Below, in pieces: positions 20,086 through 27,411 of a stretch of 28,842 bases of DNA; the first letter of the stretch is position 1; each line of letters starts with the position of its first letter. Made by a program: the position numbers and the translations under genes. The stretch is from a virus, in the IMG/VR virus record IMGVR_UViG_3300018056_000005, positions 1 through 28,842 of that record. The stretch is one strand, 5' to 3'. Under the pieces are notes generated by a model. It was given only the letters and a program-made list of their open reading frames with translations, was not told the DNA's origin and made no database searches.

Positions 20086-21867
20086 CTATCTCCCTACGCC
20101 GCCGGTGGGAACACCGCGGCCTGTCATCCCGCCCTGCGGCAGGATGCCGCTGATCTGCGCCTCGGACAGCGCCTTGAGCATCGGGGCGGCCGCGCCGCCG
20201 GCCTTCATGGTCTCGTTGGCCTGCGCCTGCTGCTGCGCCTGCTGCTGCTGCTGGCGCCGCTCCTGGCGCCGCTTGTCGCGCTCCTCGATCGAGCGGATGA
20301 TCGCCGGTGGCGCACCGGTCTGCTTCGCCAGGATGCGGAACACTGCGTCCGTGTCGAGGTTGTCGAGCGCCTCCGGGTCCACCTCGACGATCGGCAGCGC
20401 CACCTGGAAGAACCGCTGCACGGTCACGACGTCGCCCAGCCGCTGCGCGCGCTGGAGCGGGCCCTCGTACTCGATGTCGAACTTCTTGCCCTTCTTGTCG
20501 AGCGCCTTCGCCATCGTCGGCGGGATCTTCTCCAGGCGCTTCGCACGCTCCAGCGTGTGGTACACGAACTCGATCACGGGCCCGAGGTACTCGACCTCCA
20601 GTCGACCGAGCGTCGGACCAAGCACACGCTGCATCAGCTCGTACCGGACCTGGACCTCGTAGGCCGTCATCTGCGGCCCCTCTTGAAGCTGCAACTGGTC
20701 CGCGAAGAACATCCGCCGGATAGCCTGCTGGAGCTTCTCCTCGTTCAGGACGGCGGTGTTGATGTCGCCCTTGATCATGATGGCCTCGACGGCCTCCATG
20801 TCCCGGACGTGCGTGAGCCCGCCCGGCGAGAGCCGCACGACCCCGAGGACGCCGTCGTCGCGCACCTTCAACGGCGGGTACACCATGTTCGCGAGCGCGC
20901 GGAGCTTCAGCTCCACGAGCTTGTTCAGGGTCTTGATGTCCGCGAGCGCGGTGAAGCCCGGCGAACGACCGTACTTCTCGCCCGAGGTCTTCGTCCAGCG
21001 CGCGACCGCAAACGGGAACTCGAAGTACCCGCTCTCTTCCAGGATGCGCGGGCCCTCCAGCGAGAGCCACACGGACGCGAACGGCCGGTCAGGTCCGAGC
21101 AGCCGGTCCTTGTCCTTCCCGTACGCGCGCGAGTACGAGTCCTTGCGCGGGAACACGCAGTGCAGGAACTCGAAGGGCTTGTCCTTGTCGACCTCCTTCG
21201 CGTACGCGGCCTGGATCTGCTCTGGCAGCGCGCGCACGCCCCACTTCTGGACGGCCTGGCGCGCGGTCAGCGAGAACTTGTAGTACAGCGTGTCGACGAT
21301 CCCCTCGTCGTTCTCGTCGATACAGTACGAGCCAGGCTGGAGCGTCTTGAAGCGCATGCCCGTCCAGGGCTGGCCCGGCTTCGCGTTCCGGCGCGCCATG
21401 AACATCGCGGCGGTCCCGATGCAGCCCAGGTCGGCGTAGAACTCGTGCGACTCGGCCGAGAAGTTCGACTGCTTCAGCTCGTCGTAGCTCGCGTCGCCCG
21501 ACTGATCGAGCCACTTGTCGGTCTCGGTGTCCTTGCCATACTCCAGGCCGCGCAGGCGGTAGTAGAACCACTTCACCGAGCCGGACGTGAGTGAGCCCTG
21601 CATCGAGGCCGAGAGGAGCTCGTTCGCATGGACCGCGGTCGCGTCGAGCAGGCGCTCGGTCTGCGTCTGGCCCGGCGTGCGATTGAGGTTCACGTTCGCC
21701 TTGCGCGGCATGATGAACTCGGTCAGCTCCTGCCACGTACGGAGCCACGTGGACAGATCCGAGTACATCGACGCCCAGCGTTTCGTGTGCAGCTGCGCCT
21801 CTTCGCGCATCGCAAGGTCGTCGAGCACGACCGCCTTGCGGTTGATCGCCCCCGCCTGGATCGCCAC
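20086..21867 (-). CDS. Portal protein (T7 gp8-type head-tail connector)
   Basis: A 593-residue protein from GTG 21867. The start region (WASMYSDLSTWLRTWQELTE and FIMPRK), then TERLLDATAVHANELLSASM, GSVKWFYYRL, SAESHEFYADLGCIGTAAMF and LYYKFSLTARQAVQKWG are typical of the Head-tail_con portal family of podoviruses. It forms the dodecameric ring through which DNA enters and leaves the capsid. The C-terminal part has a Gln/Arg coiled coil (RDKRRQERRQQQQQAQQQAQ), as expected for the barrel, then a Gly-rich end. Length is normal to slightly long for the family (T7 gp8 is 536). Confidence 0.93.
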   Translation of the reverse strand: MAIQAGAINRKAVVLDDLAMREEAQLHTKRWASMYSDLSTWLRTWQELTEFIMPRKANVNLNRTPGQTQTERLLDATAVHANELLSASMQGSLTSGSVKWFYYRLRGLEYGKDTETDKWLDQSGDASYDELKQSNFSAESHEFYADLGCIGTAAMFMARRNAKPGQPWTGMRFKTLQPGSYCIDENDEGIVDTLYYKFSLTARQAVQKWGVRALPEQIQAAYAKEVDKDKPFEFLHCVFPRKDSYSRAYGKDKDRLLGPDRPFASVWLSLEGPRILEESGYFEFPFAVARWTKTSGEKYGRSPGFTALADIKTLNKLVELKLRALANMVYPPLKVRDDGVLGVVRLSPGGLTHVRDMEAVEAIMIKGDINTAVLNEEKLQQAIRRMFFADQLQLQEGPQMTAYEVQVRYELMQRVLGPTLGRLEVEYLGPVIEFVYHTLERAKRLEKIPPTMAKALDKKGKKFDIEYEGPLQRAQRLGDVVTVQRFFQVALPIVEVDPEALDNLDTDAVFRILAKQTGAPPAIIRSIEERDKRRQERRQQQQQAQQQAQANETMKAGGAAAPMLKALSEAQISGILPQGGMTGRGVPTGGVGR

Positions 21868-21873
21868 GATGCT

Positions 21874-22128
21874 TTAGCCGAGCTTCTCGACCGAGCCAGT
21901 CGGCGACGGCGTCGAGGTGCCACCCAGGGCGCTACGATCGGTCGCGATCGTGGACGCGAAGCCCTGCGCGTACCGCTGTTGGCTCAGTCGCGCGGCCTTG
22001 CGCTTCTGCACGGCCGGGTCTTCCTCGGTCGGGGGCGGGGGCGCAGGAGCCGGTGCTTTGTATCCGCCGCCACCACCAAACCCGCGCTGGTCGCGCAGGA
22101 TGAATACGATCTTCTGCCAGAGCGTCAT
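21874..22128 (-). CDS. Short proline-rich phage protein beside the portal gene
   Basis: 84 residues from ATG 22128, with GAGAGGGA upstream. It begins with a short hydrophobic helix (LWQKIVFILRD), then a Gly run and a Pro run (APAPAPPPPTEEDPAVQK), a helix and a conserved-looking tail (YAQGFASTIATDRSALGG). Small proteins with a poly-Pro stretch, D-P-x-V-Q and a tail of G-x-x-S-T-I-x-T type are common directly upstream of portal genes in podoviruses and siphoviruses. Their role is not established. The stop lies 6 bases before the portal start, suggesting coupled translation. Confidence 0.6.
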   Translation of the reverse strand: MTLWQKIVFILRDQRGFGGGGGYKAPAPAPPPPTEEDPAVQKRKAARLSQQRYAQGFASTIATDRSALGGTSTPSPTGSVEKLG

Positions 22129-22141
22129 GTGCGTCCCTCTC

Positions 22142-22426
22142 CTAGTTGGTGAGCCAGCTACCGCACTTCGTGAAGAGCGGGTGGCCGCACTCGTCGAGTC
22201 GCTTCGCCTTGTTCGCGGTCTTCAGGTCCTCCGGCACGATCGACACGTCGATACCGATCTCCCCCTGCATCTGGATCGCGGTCGTCAGCGCACCAGCCCG
22301 AGACAGTGCGATCGTGATCACGCCCGCGAGCTGGATGTCGGTCGTCAGGGCGCCCGCGAGCGTCACCGTGACGGGAACCTCAGCCGAGAAAATGTCGCTA
22401 CTGAACAGCAGCGTCTTCGGAATCAT
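22142..22426 (-). CDS. Small protein with two 20-residue GxLTTxIQL repeats
   Basis: 94 residues from ATG 22426. Residues 25-44 and 45-64 are two tandem copies of a 20-residue repeat (GALTTDIQLAGVITIALSRA and GALTTAIQMQGEIGIDVSIV), preceded by a half copy (VPVTVTLA). The alternating hydrophobic pattern predicts a short beta-solenoid or beta-hairpin stack. The remainder is charged, with a Cys pair (DECGHPLFTKCGSWLTN). The same repeat fills a second gene at 24043-24504, so the two are related by duplication or exchange. A virion surface role is inferred from the surrounding tail-type genes. Confidence 0.6.
   Translation of the reverse strand: MIPKTLLFSSDIFSAEVPVTVTLAGALTTDIQLAGVITIALSRAGALTTAIQMQGEIGIDVSIVPEDLKTANKAKRLDECGHPLFTKCGSWLTN
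22235..22354 (-). repeat. Two tandem 60-base coding repeats
   Basis: Two in-frame 60-base units encoding G-A-L-T-T-x-I-Q-x repeats. They are related to the five units at 24121-24420. Confidence 0.8.
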
Positions 22427-23143
22427 CTATGATCTCGGCGCAACCCAACAGAAGGGGTGCATAGTGATACGCGCGATCTCCGGGATCTGGAGCTGCCGGT
22501 GGTAGATCCAGAAGAACTTCCACTTCGCCAGGTCGGACGCCTGCGAGTTGTTCTTCCCGAGCTGAAACTGGGTCCCGCCCTGGACGCGTGTATTCACGCC
22601 AGCGTTGCTGGCTCGAAGAATTCCGTTCTGCCAGATCTCGGCGCCTCGGGCGCCCTGCGTGAATGCCCAGATGTCGTCACCGAACGTCAGGCCGCCGACC
22701 GTGAGGCGGTTGGTGCCGGCCGTACCGCCGTAGTCCCAGTACGTGATGCCGTCGCTGAACGGGATGTAGCCGTCGCACACGGACGTGGTACCTGTCGCTG
22801 TCCCGAACGCGACCGAGCCGCGTGCGGTCGCGTCGGTCTTCTGGTACCCAAGCACGATCGAGATATCGGCCAGCGGCAGGACCAGACTATCGAGCCCCAG
22901 CGTATCGAAGTCCGTGGTCGCACTGTGCTCCCGCGCCTGGCCCGCGAACCCTCGGGCCGACGTCGGCGAGTACAGGGTCGAGCCCTGCGTGCCGGCGAGC
23001 AATGCCTCGATGTTGGTCACGATGTCGATCGTGCGCCCACCCAGCAGGAAGCCGTACTTCGGGCAGAGCGAGTGACCACGTACCGGGCGCGCGTCGACGG
23101 GCGGGATGAAGCTCCAGCCCTTCGTGAGGATGTCGATCCCCAC
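22427..23143 (-). CDS. LamG / concanavalin-like lectin domain protein
   Basis: 238 residues from GTG 23143. The second half has the typical LamG order: GDDIWAFTQGARGAEIWQNG (W-x-N-G strand), GTQFQLGKNNSQASDLAKWK and FFWIYHRQLQIPEIARI, the last matching the usual closing helix after the jelly-roll. The first 60 residues (SFIPPVDARPVRGHSLCPKY) may anchor it. Such domains bind sugars on phage appendages. No catalytic motif is visible. Its stop directly abuts the start of the repeat protein. Probable role: a virion receptor or glycan-binding protein (inference). Confidence 0.7.
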   Translation of the reverse strand: MGIDILTKGWSFIPPVDARPVRGHSLCPKYGFLLGGRTIDIVTNIEALLAGTQGSTLYSPTSARGFAGQAREHSATTDFDTLGLDSLVLPLADISIVLGYQKTDATARGSVAFGTATGTTSVCDGYIPFSDGITYWDYGGTAGTNRLTVGGLTFGDDIWAFTQGARGAEIWQNGILRASNAGVNTRVQGGTQFQLGKNNSQASDLAKWKFFWIYHRQLQIPEIARITMHPFCWVAPRS

Positions 23144-23147
23144 GGCG

Positions 23148-23642
23148 TTACGGGCTCGACGCTAGAAGGCCGATGTACTCCACGAAGTGATCGCTCTCGG
23201 TAGTCGAGAGGGCCGCCCCGCTGCTGTTCAGGAGAACGATGCTCCAGGACGGCGGCAGGAGCCCGCCGAACGCCTGCGCGACCGACAGGGGCTCGCTGAT
23301 GCGCGTGAGGTTCTGTGCGGCCTCGATCGCGCCGATCAGCTTCAACTGCGTCGGACTGTTCAGCGTGATTGCGGCGTCCGCGCCCGTGACCGCGTCCGGC
23401 CACACGAGGGACGACGTCCGCCAGACGCCGGCCGCGTAGATGTACAGGCGCTTGTCGCCGGCTGGGGCGGTGTTCGCGAACTTCACCTTCACCCCGACGA
23501 GCGCGTCCAGGAACAGGTTCGTGGTGTTGTCCACGAGCAGGGACTCGCGCGCTGATCCGCTCGCCAGCCCCACCCCGCCAGGGGCGAGCGTGATCGTGAT
23601 GACCTGGCCGCCGGTCCCGTACTTCGTCTTGATGTCGGGCAT
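23148..23642 (-). CDS. Phage structural-type hypothetical protein
   Basis: 164 residues from ATG 23642, overlapping the preceding TGA (TGATG); the longer frame upstream is a shadow of the next gene. The sequence starts MPDIKTKYGTGGQVITITLA and continues with SARESLLVDNTTNLFLDALV, KRLYIYAAGVWRTSSLVWPD and FGGLLPPSWSIVLLNSSGAA. This Thr/Asn/Leu-rich beta pattern with a jelly-roll look is common in small phage proteins encoded next to tail-fibre genes. Likely a virion component; no named family. Confidence 0.6.
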   Translation of the reverse strand: MPDIKTKYGTGGQVITITLAPGGVGLASGSARESLLVDNTTNLFLDALVGVKVKFANTAPAGDKRLYIYAAGVWRTSSLVWPDAVTGADAAITLNSPTQLKLIGAIEAAQNLTRISEPLSVAQAFGGLLPPSWSIVLLNSSGAALSTTESDHFVEYIGLLASSP

Positions 23643-24046
23643 CAGGACACGATGACGTCGAGCGCGCCGATCGCGAAGCTCGGTGCGGCGTCGCCGCCGT
23701 TGACGTTCTTGGGTACCGCCAGGGCGCCGCCACCGAGGAAGTTCCCTACGGTTGCCGCGTCCCACAGTCCGACGTGCGTGATCAGGCCCCAGTTGGCCGT
23801 GGGTGAAGGGAACGTGATGGTCGCGACGTTGTCCGTGAGGCCATCGGTCGGAGTGCCCGCCGACCAGTTGGCGTCGGCCGCATCGCGCTGGACGCGCGCG
23901 TAGGAGCCGCCCGAGACCTCGCTCGCGCCCGTGTCGGCGGGGTCGGCCGTGTGGAGCGAGATGTAGCGCGTGGTGTCTTTCGCCCACGTGCCGGTCCGCA
24001 TCAGGTGTGTGCGGATCTTGTCTTCGATGTAGTCGGAAGCGCTCAC
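23642..24046 (-). CDS. Phage tail fibre-type protein
   Basis: 134 residues from GTG 24046 (GTGA overlap with the preceding stop). Conserved elements: SDYIEDKIRTHLMR, then RYISLHTADPADTGASEVSG, SYARVQRDA, THVGLWDAATVGNFLGGGAL and a final beta strand. The S-L-H-T-A-D-P-x-D-T-G and E-V-S-G-G-S-Y-A-R motifs are typical of a widespread small phage protein usually annotated as a tail fibre protein. Its exact place in the virion is unknown, but it supports reading this gene cluster as tail appendages. Confidence 0.7.
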   Translation of the reverse strand: MSASDYIEDKIRTHLMRTGTWAKDTTRYISLHTADPADTGASEVSGGSYARVQRDAADANWSAGTPTDGLTDNVATITFPSPTANWGLITHVGLWDAATVGNFLGGGALAVPKNVNGGDAAPSFAIGALDVIVS

Positions 24047-24504
24047 CGTCGTCTCCTATAGTTCACGATGTATCGAGTCACGTCGCCGCCGCCAGGTGGA
24101 CCCGGTGCGGTCAGGTCTCCAGTCACCATGAGCCCGATCGGGATCAGGCCCTGCATCTGAATCTGTGTCGTCAGCGCGCCTGCGATCGCGAGCGCGATAT
24201 TCACCGAGCCCGCCATCTGGATCGCGGTCGTCAGGTCGCCGGCCTTCGCGAGCGCGATCTGGACGGCGGCAACGAGCTGAATGGCCGTCGTCATGCTGCC
24301 GGTCGCGTTCAGTGCGATCTCGATCGCGGCCTGGAGCTGAATGGCCGTCGTCAGTGAGCCGGCCGGCGCGAGCGTGATACCGACCGCGCCCACCAGTTGG
24401 ATCTGCGTCGTCAGCGCGCCTGCGAACGAGAGCGAGAGCGGGATCGTTCCCGCGAGCTCAATCGGCGGTGGTCCGCCCCCTAGAAGCGCGAGAAGGAGCG
24501 ACAC
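24043..24504 (-). CDS. Tandem-repeat protein of 20-residue GxLTTxIQL units
   Basis: 153 residues from GTG 24504, with GTGA-type coupling to the next gene. Residues 29-128 are five exact-length 20-residue repeats (for example GALTTQIQLVGAVGITLAPA and GSMTTAIQLVAAVQIALAKA), flanked by partial copies on both sides. Consensus: G-x-[LM]-T-T-x-I-Q-[LM]-x-x-x-[IV]-x-I-x-L-x-x-[AT]. Every second residue is hydrophobic, as in a beta-solenoid with one rung per unit. The start is hydrophobic and Gly/Pro-rich, the end Arg-rich (RYIVNYRRRR). A related two-unit protein lies at 22142-22426. Family not recognised; fold and surface role are inferred. Confidence 0.65.
   Translation of the reverse strand: MSLLLALLGGGPPPIELAGTIPLSLSFAGALTTQIQLVGAVGITLAPAGSLTTAIQLQAAIEIALNATGSMTTAIQLVAAVQIALAKAGDLTTAIQMAGSVNIALAIAGALTTQIQMQGLIPIGLMVTGDLTAPGPPGGGDVTRYIVNYRRRR
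24121..24420 (-). repeat. Five tandem 60-base coding repeats
   Basis: Five in-frame units of exactly 60 bases encode the 20-residue repeats. Partial units continue on both sides, to about 24462 and 24103. DNA similarity is strongest in the segment coding T-T-x-I-Q. Codons differ between units, so the array is not a very recent expansion. Confidence 0.85.
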
Positions 24505-24507
24505 ACT

Positions 24508-25227
24508 TTACGCCCACCCGTCCGCTTCGGTCGGATCAAGCTCGTTCCACTCGACGCCGAGCGTGTAGCCCCACGTGCCGGTCGCTGGGACCGTCACGCG
24601 AATCACCAGGCCCTCGTTTTGTTCGTACAGGACCGGGTACTCGTCGTGCGTGTTCCGCTGCCACAGGTACGTCCCTGGCGCGATGATCGAGGGCGCGACC
24701 TCGACGGTGGCCGCAGGAGCTACTGCGCCCGTATATCCACCAATCTGCGCGAACTCGTTGGTATCGAGCACCTTGGTCCCGGCGGTCAACGCCGCCGTGT
24801 CCGAGCGACGAATGCCCGTATCGGAGAACTTCGAGAGATTGAAGTCCGTCCGCTTCTTGTTCGTGTTGTTGGTGCTCATGACGACAGCGACGCCTGCGCC
24901 GCCATCGGCCGACCAGGCACGCGCGTGGGTCGCTGTCACGTTGAAAGTTCCAGACGCGAAGGCCGTCGCTGAGGCCCGATAGATATTCACGACGATAGAC
25001 CGCAGGAGCATCTTGAAACCGGCGCCGTTCGTCCAGCGCATCTGGAAGATCTCGGCGTTGGCTCCGATGCCGGCGGCCATGATGCCGCTCTTGACCGCGA
25101 GCGCGTACGCGGCGCCGTTGACCCCGAGGTGCATGGGGCGTCCCGACATCCGAGCAGCGAAGTGGGTAGGATCGACCCCAAGCTGGGTCGTGCCGTCTTT
25201 ACCGAGAACTCGATGCAACCAGCTCAT
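24508..25227 (-). CDS. Phage virion-type hypothetical protein
   Basis: 239 residues from ATG 25227, which overlaps the preceding TGA as ATGA; a GTG four codons earlier is less likely. After an N-terminal stretch (MSWLHRVLGKDGTTQLGVDP), the protein is beta-rich: MRWTNGAGFKMLLRSIVVNI, THARAWSADGG, NLSKFSDTGIRRSDTAAL, YPVLYEQNEGLVIRVTVPAT and TWGYTLGVEWNE. The closing pattern (L-x-x-N-E-G-L-V-I-R then a V-x-W strand) is one I know from unnamed phage structural proteins near tail genes. Probably a jelly-roll appendage or capsid-surface protein; function unproven. Confidence 0.6.
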   Translation of the reverse strand: MSWLHRVLGKDGTTQLGVDPTHFAARMSGRPMHLGVNGAAYALAVKSGIMAAGIGANAEIFQMRWTNGAGFKMLLRSIVVNIYRASATAFASGTFNVTATHARAWSADGGAGVAVVMSTNNTNKKRTDFNLSKFSDTGIRRSDTAALTAGTKVLDTNEFAQIGGYTGAVAPAATVEVAPSIIAPGTYLWQRNTHDEYPVLYEQNEGLVIRVTVPATGTWGYTLGVEWNELDPTEADGWA

Positions 25228-25544
25228 GCCCAGACCCACCGTACGTTGAACTGGCCGATGCCGAGCATCGCCAAGGTGTGTGCGAAGATCGTGAAGCCCG
25301 TGCCGGCGACGATCGCGCCGCAGACGAGCCCACAGAGTGCGGCGGCCTCCTCGTGCTCTTCGAGACTGTTGTCGGCCGACGTCTCTCGCATGAAGAACGC
25401 TTCGACGTGCGAGCCCGCCGCGATCCCGGCCTGGCCCGTCACAACGATCGAGGCCTCGTCGACCGGCGTCGCGCCGAAGTTCAGAACTGCCGTCCCGCTC
25501 GCGCCCATCAGTTTCTTCTTGGGCTTCTTGGGCTTCTTTGGCAC
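25224..25544 (-). CDS. Small Lys-rich-start hypothetical protein
   Basis: 106 residues from GTG 25544, with GGGAGA about 10 bases upstream. The longer upstream frame is Arg-rich shadow sequence and was discarded. It starts with a lysine-proline run (MPKKPKKPKKKLMGASG), then a beta domain (TAVLNFGATPVDEASIVVTG, AAGSHVEAFFMRETSADNSL) and a hydrophobic end (GFTIFAHTLAMLGIGQFNVR). The pattern D-E-A-S-I-V-V-T-G...E-A-F-F-M is seen in small unnamed phage proteins beside fibre genes. Function unknown. Confidence 0.6.
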   Translation of the reverse strand: MPKKPKKPKKKLMGASGTAVLNFGATPVDEASIVVTGQAGIAAGSHVEAFFMRETSADNSLEEHEEAAALCGLVCGAIVAGTGFTIFAHTLAMLGIGQFNVRWVWA

Positions 25545-25548
25545 TGCA

Positions 25549-25923
25549 CTACAGATCTCCCTTCGCGCAGAGCCAGGCGGCCCAGTTGGTCGTGCCGTCG
25601 CCGCCAACGACGCGCGGCCGCAGGCTCGTCGGGACATCGCCGATCTGCGCCATCCCGGGCGAGGCCGCGAAGCTGATCGCGAGGGCCGTGAAGCCGTCGC
25701 GGATCTGTACACGCGTCGTCACGACCGGGTACTCGCACGAGCCCTCGAAGAGGATCGTCGAGCCTCCTGGTACGCCCAGGACCTGGACCGTGATGTCGGC
25801 GAGGGGAAGCACCACCAGCGACTCGCCGACATCGCCCGCCAGTAGGCCCGACCACTCAACGACGCAGACCGCGATGTTCGACTTCCCTTCGACGACGTGC
25901 CGGACGTGGCTCCGTGTCGCCAC
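25549..25923 (-). CDS. Small beta-rich hypothetical protein
   Basis: 124 residues from GTG 25923, 6 bases after the previous stop codon. The sequence is mostly strands (IAVCVVEWSGLLAGDVGESL, LVVLPLADITVQVLG, STILFEGSCEYPVVTTRVQI, FTALAISFAASPGM) with a C-terminal TNWAAWLCAKGDL. It resembles small beta-sandwich proteins of phage virions, but no family is recognised. Gene spacing and orientation place it in the same leftward transcription unit as the fibre-type genes. Confidence 0.6.
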   Translation of the reverse strand: MATRSHVRHVVEGKSNIAVCVVEWSGLLAGDVGESLVVLPLADITVQVLGVPGGSTILFEGSCEYPVVTTRVQIRDGFTALAISFAASPGMAQIGDVPTSLRPRVVGGDGTTNWAAWLCAKGDL

Positions 25924-25929
25924 GAGAAA

Positions 25930-26184
25930 CTATCCGAGCCAGATCGTGAGGGTACCTACGATGCCGGCGTTGATGATCAGGCCGCTGATGACGATCGGCT
26001 TCTCGCCGCACCATAGTGCGCCGCTTGCTGACATACGCAGCACCGGCGCCGCCGCGCCGTTCTGTAGCTCCAGGACTGTGCCGGTGAACACGAACCCACG
26101 GATCTTCACCTTGACGCCGGTCGCGTAGATCGTGGCGGCCGTATCGAGGATCAGTGTCCCGGGGGTCGTCAGTACGTTCGCCAT
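25930..26184 (-). CDS. Small beta-rich hypothetical protein
   Basis: 84 residues from ATG 26184. It consists of alternating beta strands: LILDTAATIYATGVKVKIRG, FVFTGTVLELQNGAAAPVLR, GALWCGEKPIVISGLIINAG and a final TLTIWL. It is probably a small all-beta domain that oligomerises in the virion. No family recognised. It lies between two other unassigned small genes of the appendage cluster. Confidence 0.55.
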   Translation of the reverse strand: MANVLTTPGTLILDTAATIYATGVKVKIRGFVFTGTVLELQNGAAAPVLRMSASGALWCGEKPIVISGLIINAGIVGTLTIWLG

Positions 26185-26197
26185 GGTCGTTTCCTTT

Positions 26198-26395
26198 TTA
26201 GGGCGGTCCCGGCTGCTCTTCGAGCTTCACCGCGATCCGTTCCACAATGTTCTTGATTTCGATCCAGATCAGAAGGATCGCGCTGTTCGCGGCGAGGAGC
26301 GCCGCCGCCTCTGCCTGCTGCGCGACGAGCGTCGCATTGCGCTCGCTGGCTTCCGTATTGCGCTGCTCCAAGGAGCGCGCGTTCTTTGGAAGCAT
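26198..26395 (-). CDS. Small amphipathic-helix hypothetical protein
   Basis: 65 residues from ATG 26395, 2 bases after the preceding stop. The long open frame upstream is a shadow of the next gene. The first 30 residues form a charged coiled coil (ARSLEQRNTEASERNATLVA). Then follows a hydrophobic helix (LLAANSAILLIWIEIKNIVE) that could span or lie on a membrane, and a short charged tail. A membrane-associated accessory role is possible; nothing more can be said. Confidence 0.5.
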   Translation of the reverse strand: MLPKNARSLEQRNTEASERNATLVAQQAEAAALLAANSAILLIWIEIKNIVERIAVKLEEQPGPP

Positions 26396-26397
26396 CT

Positions 26398-27015
26398 CTA
26401 CCCGAGGTACTCGACCATCGAGCCGTTGATCGTCATGTCGCTGCCGGCGGTCCCGGACTGGCCGGTGACTTTCAGGACGAGTGCGCCCGAGTCGGTCTCG
26501 GTCTGGAGCTGGCGCCCGTTCGTCTCGTGCAGGAGTGCGACCTTCGACTCGAACAGAAGCTCCTGGTCGTTGCTCGCGCGACGGACGATCACGACCGCCA
26601 ACGACCAGCGGGAGCCGTTCGGCGCGGCCGTCACCGGATTGATCACGATCGCGGTCCCGCCACCGAACCGAACGCGGATGGTCTTCGTGTTCGCGTTCGC
26701 AGTGAAGGCGCCCCAGGCGGACAGGCGGATCGCGCGGTTGTTGACGTTGAAGTGCGCGGCCGGGATCGTGTACGAGTGAAGGTCGGTCTCGCTCGTGCCG
26801 GAGTTGCCGACGTCGTTCGACTTTACCCAGAGCGGGCTCGCGCCGAGCTTGATCAGCTCCCAGCCGTCCGCGAGGGCCGTCCGCCGAACTGGAATGTCGC
26901 CATCGGTGCCCTCGGACATCGCGAGCGAGTCGTTCCACTCGTTCGGGCCAACCTCGGTCGCGATGCCCTCGTCGGCGACGGGCGACGGGAATTTATGCTT
27001 GATCTTGCCGGCCAT
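26398..27015 (-). CDS. Virion appendage protein with conserved N-terminal module
   Basis: 205 residues from ATG 27015, with AGGA upstream. The N-terminal 55 residues (MAGKIKHKFPSPVADEGIAT, then VGPNEWNDSLAMSEGTDGDI and a W-E-L strand) match the attachment-type start found on many phage fibre and decoration proteins. The rest is a jelly-roll-like beta domain: DLHSYTIPAAHFNVNNRAIR, TKTIRVRFGGGTAIVINPV, RRASNDQELLFESKVALLHE and SGALVLKVTGQSGT. This resembles small phage proteins annotated as structural. Likely a virion surface protein, either tail or head fibre. Confidence 0.65.
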   Translation of the reverse strand: MAGKIKHKFPSPVADEGIATEVGPNEWNDSLAMSEGTDGDIPVRRTALADGWELIKLGASPLWVKSNDVGNSGTSETDLHSYTIPAAHFNVNNRAIRLSAWGAFTANANTKTIRVRFGGGTAIVINPVTAAPNGSRWSLAVVIVRRASNDQELLFESKVALLHETNGRQLQTETDSGALVLKVTGQSGTAGSDMTINGSMVEYLG

Positions 27016-27021
27016 CGCGTC

Positions 27022-27222
27022 CTACTTCTTCTCGAAGTCGATGTTGAACACGCGGTTCACGATATCGAAGTACTTCGAGTCGCGCGCGGTGAACGTCACC
27101 ACGATCTGGGTGATGTTGTCCGCCAGGTCGGGCACGGTCTTGTCGCCGGCCACCGGCAGCAACGTCACCGTGGTCGCGTCCTGTGCGCTCACTCGGAAGA
27201 GACCCTTCACCTTCGCAGCCAT
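27022..27222 (-). CDS. Small hypothetical protein
   Basis: 66 residues from ATG 27222, 3 bases after the previous stop codon. It begins MAAKVKGLFRVSAQDATTVT and continues ITQIVVTFTARDSKYFDIVN with a charged end (RVFNIDFEKK). The predicted structure is a small beta-sheet domain. No family recognised. It is kept because it fills the gap between two good genes with proper spacing and natural composition. Confidence 0.5.
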   Translation of the reverse strand: MAAKVKGLFRVSAQDATTVTLLPVAGDKTVPDLADNITQIVVTFTARDSKYFDIVNRVFNIDFEKK

Positions 27223-27225
27223 GTC

Positions 27226-27411
27226 CTACTCCTTCCACCGAAGCTCGGTGCCGAACTTGTTGTGAGACCACTCTCTACGGTCGGCGCGCTCCAGCGCGCC
27301 CTCGCGTGTCTTGCGGATATCGAGCTTACGGAACTCGGCGACTCCGAGCCGATTCATTTCGATCTCAACGACGCGATCGAGTTCCTGGTTGTAGACGTAT
27401 CTTCGGATCAT
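27226..27411 (-). CDS. Small basic hypothetical protein
   Basis: 61 residues from ATG 27411, overlapping the preceding TGA as ATGA. The sequence (MIRRYVYNQELDRVVEIEMN, then REWSHNKFGTELRWKE) begins with a strand pair like short phage proteins that read R-R-Y-V-Y...V-E-I, and ends with a charged helix and W-S-H-N. No function assigned. It is coupled to the small KKGKKVFYATANK protein upstream. Confidence 0.55.
   Translation of the reverse strand: MIRRYVYNQELDRVVEIEMNRLGVAEFRKLDIRKTREGALERADRREWSHNKFGTELRWKE

Noticed and set aside
24103-24462. Regular 60-base repeats that could look like a CRISPR array
   Set aside because: The units are contiguous, in frame and diverged, with no unique spacers between constant repeats. 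They encode a protein repeat.
25545-25712. Longer N-terminus for the Lys-rich small protein
   Set aside because: The extension is Arg/Ser/Pro-rich shadow of the neighbouring gene in another frame. GTG 25544 follows directly after the neighbour's stop region with a GGGAGA site.
22142-25923. Diversity-generating retroelement in the receptor cassette
   Set aside because: No reverse transcriptase, template repeat or adenine-biased variable repeat pair is visible. The related repeats are protein units, not TR/VR copies.
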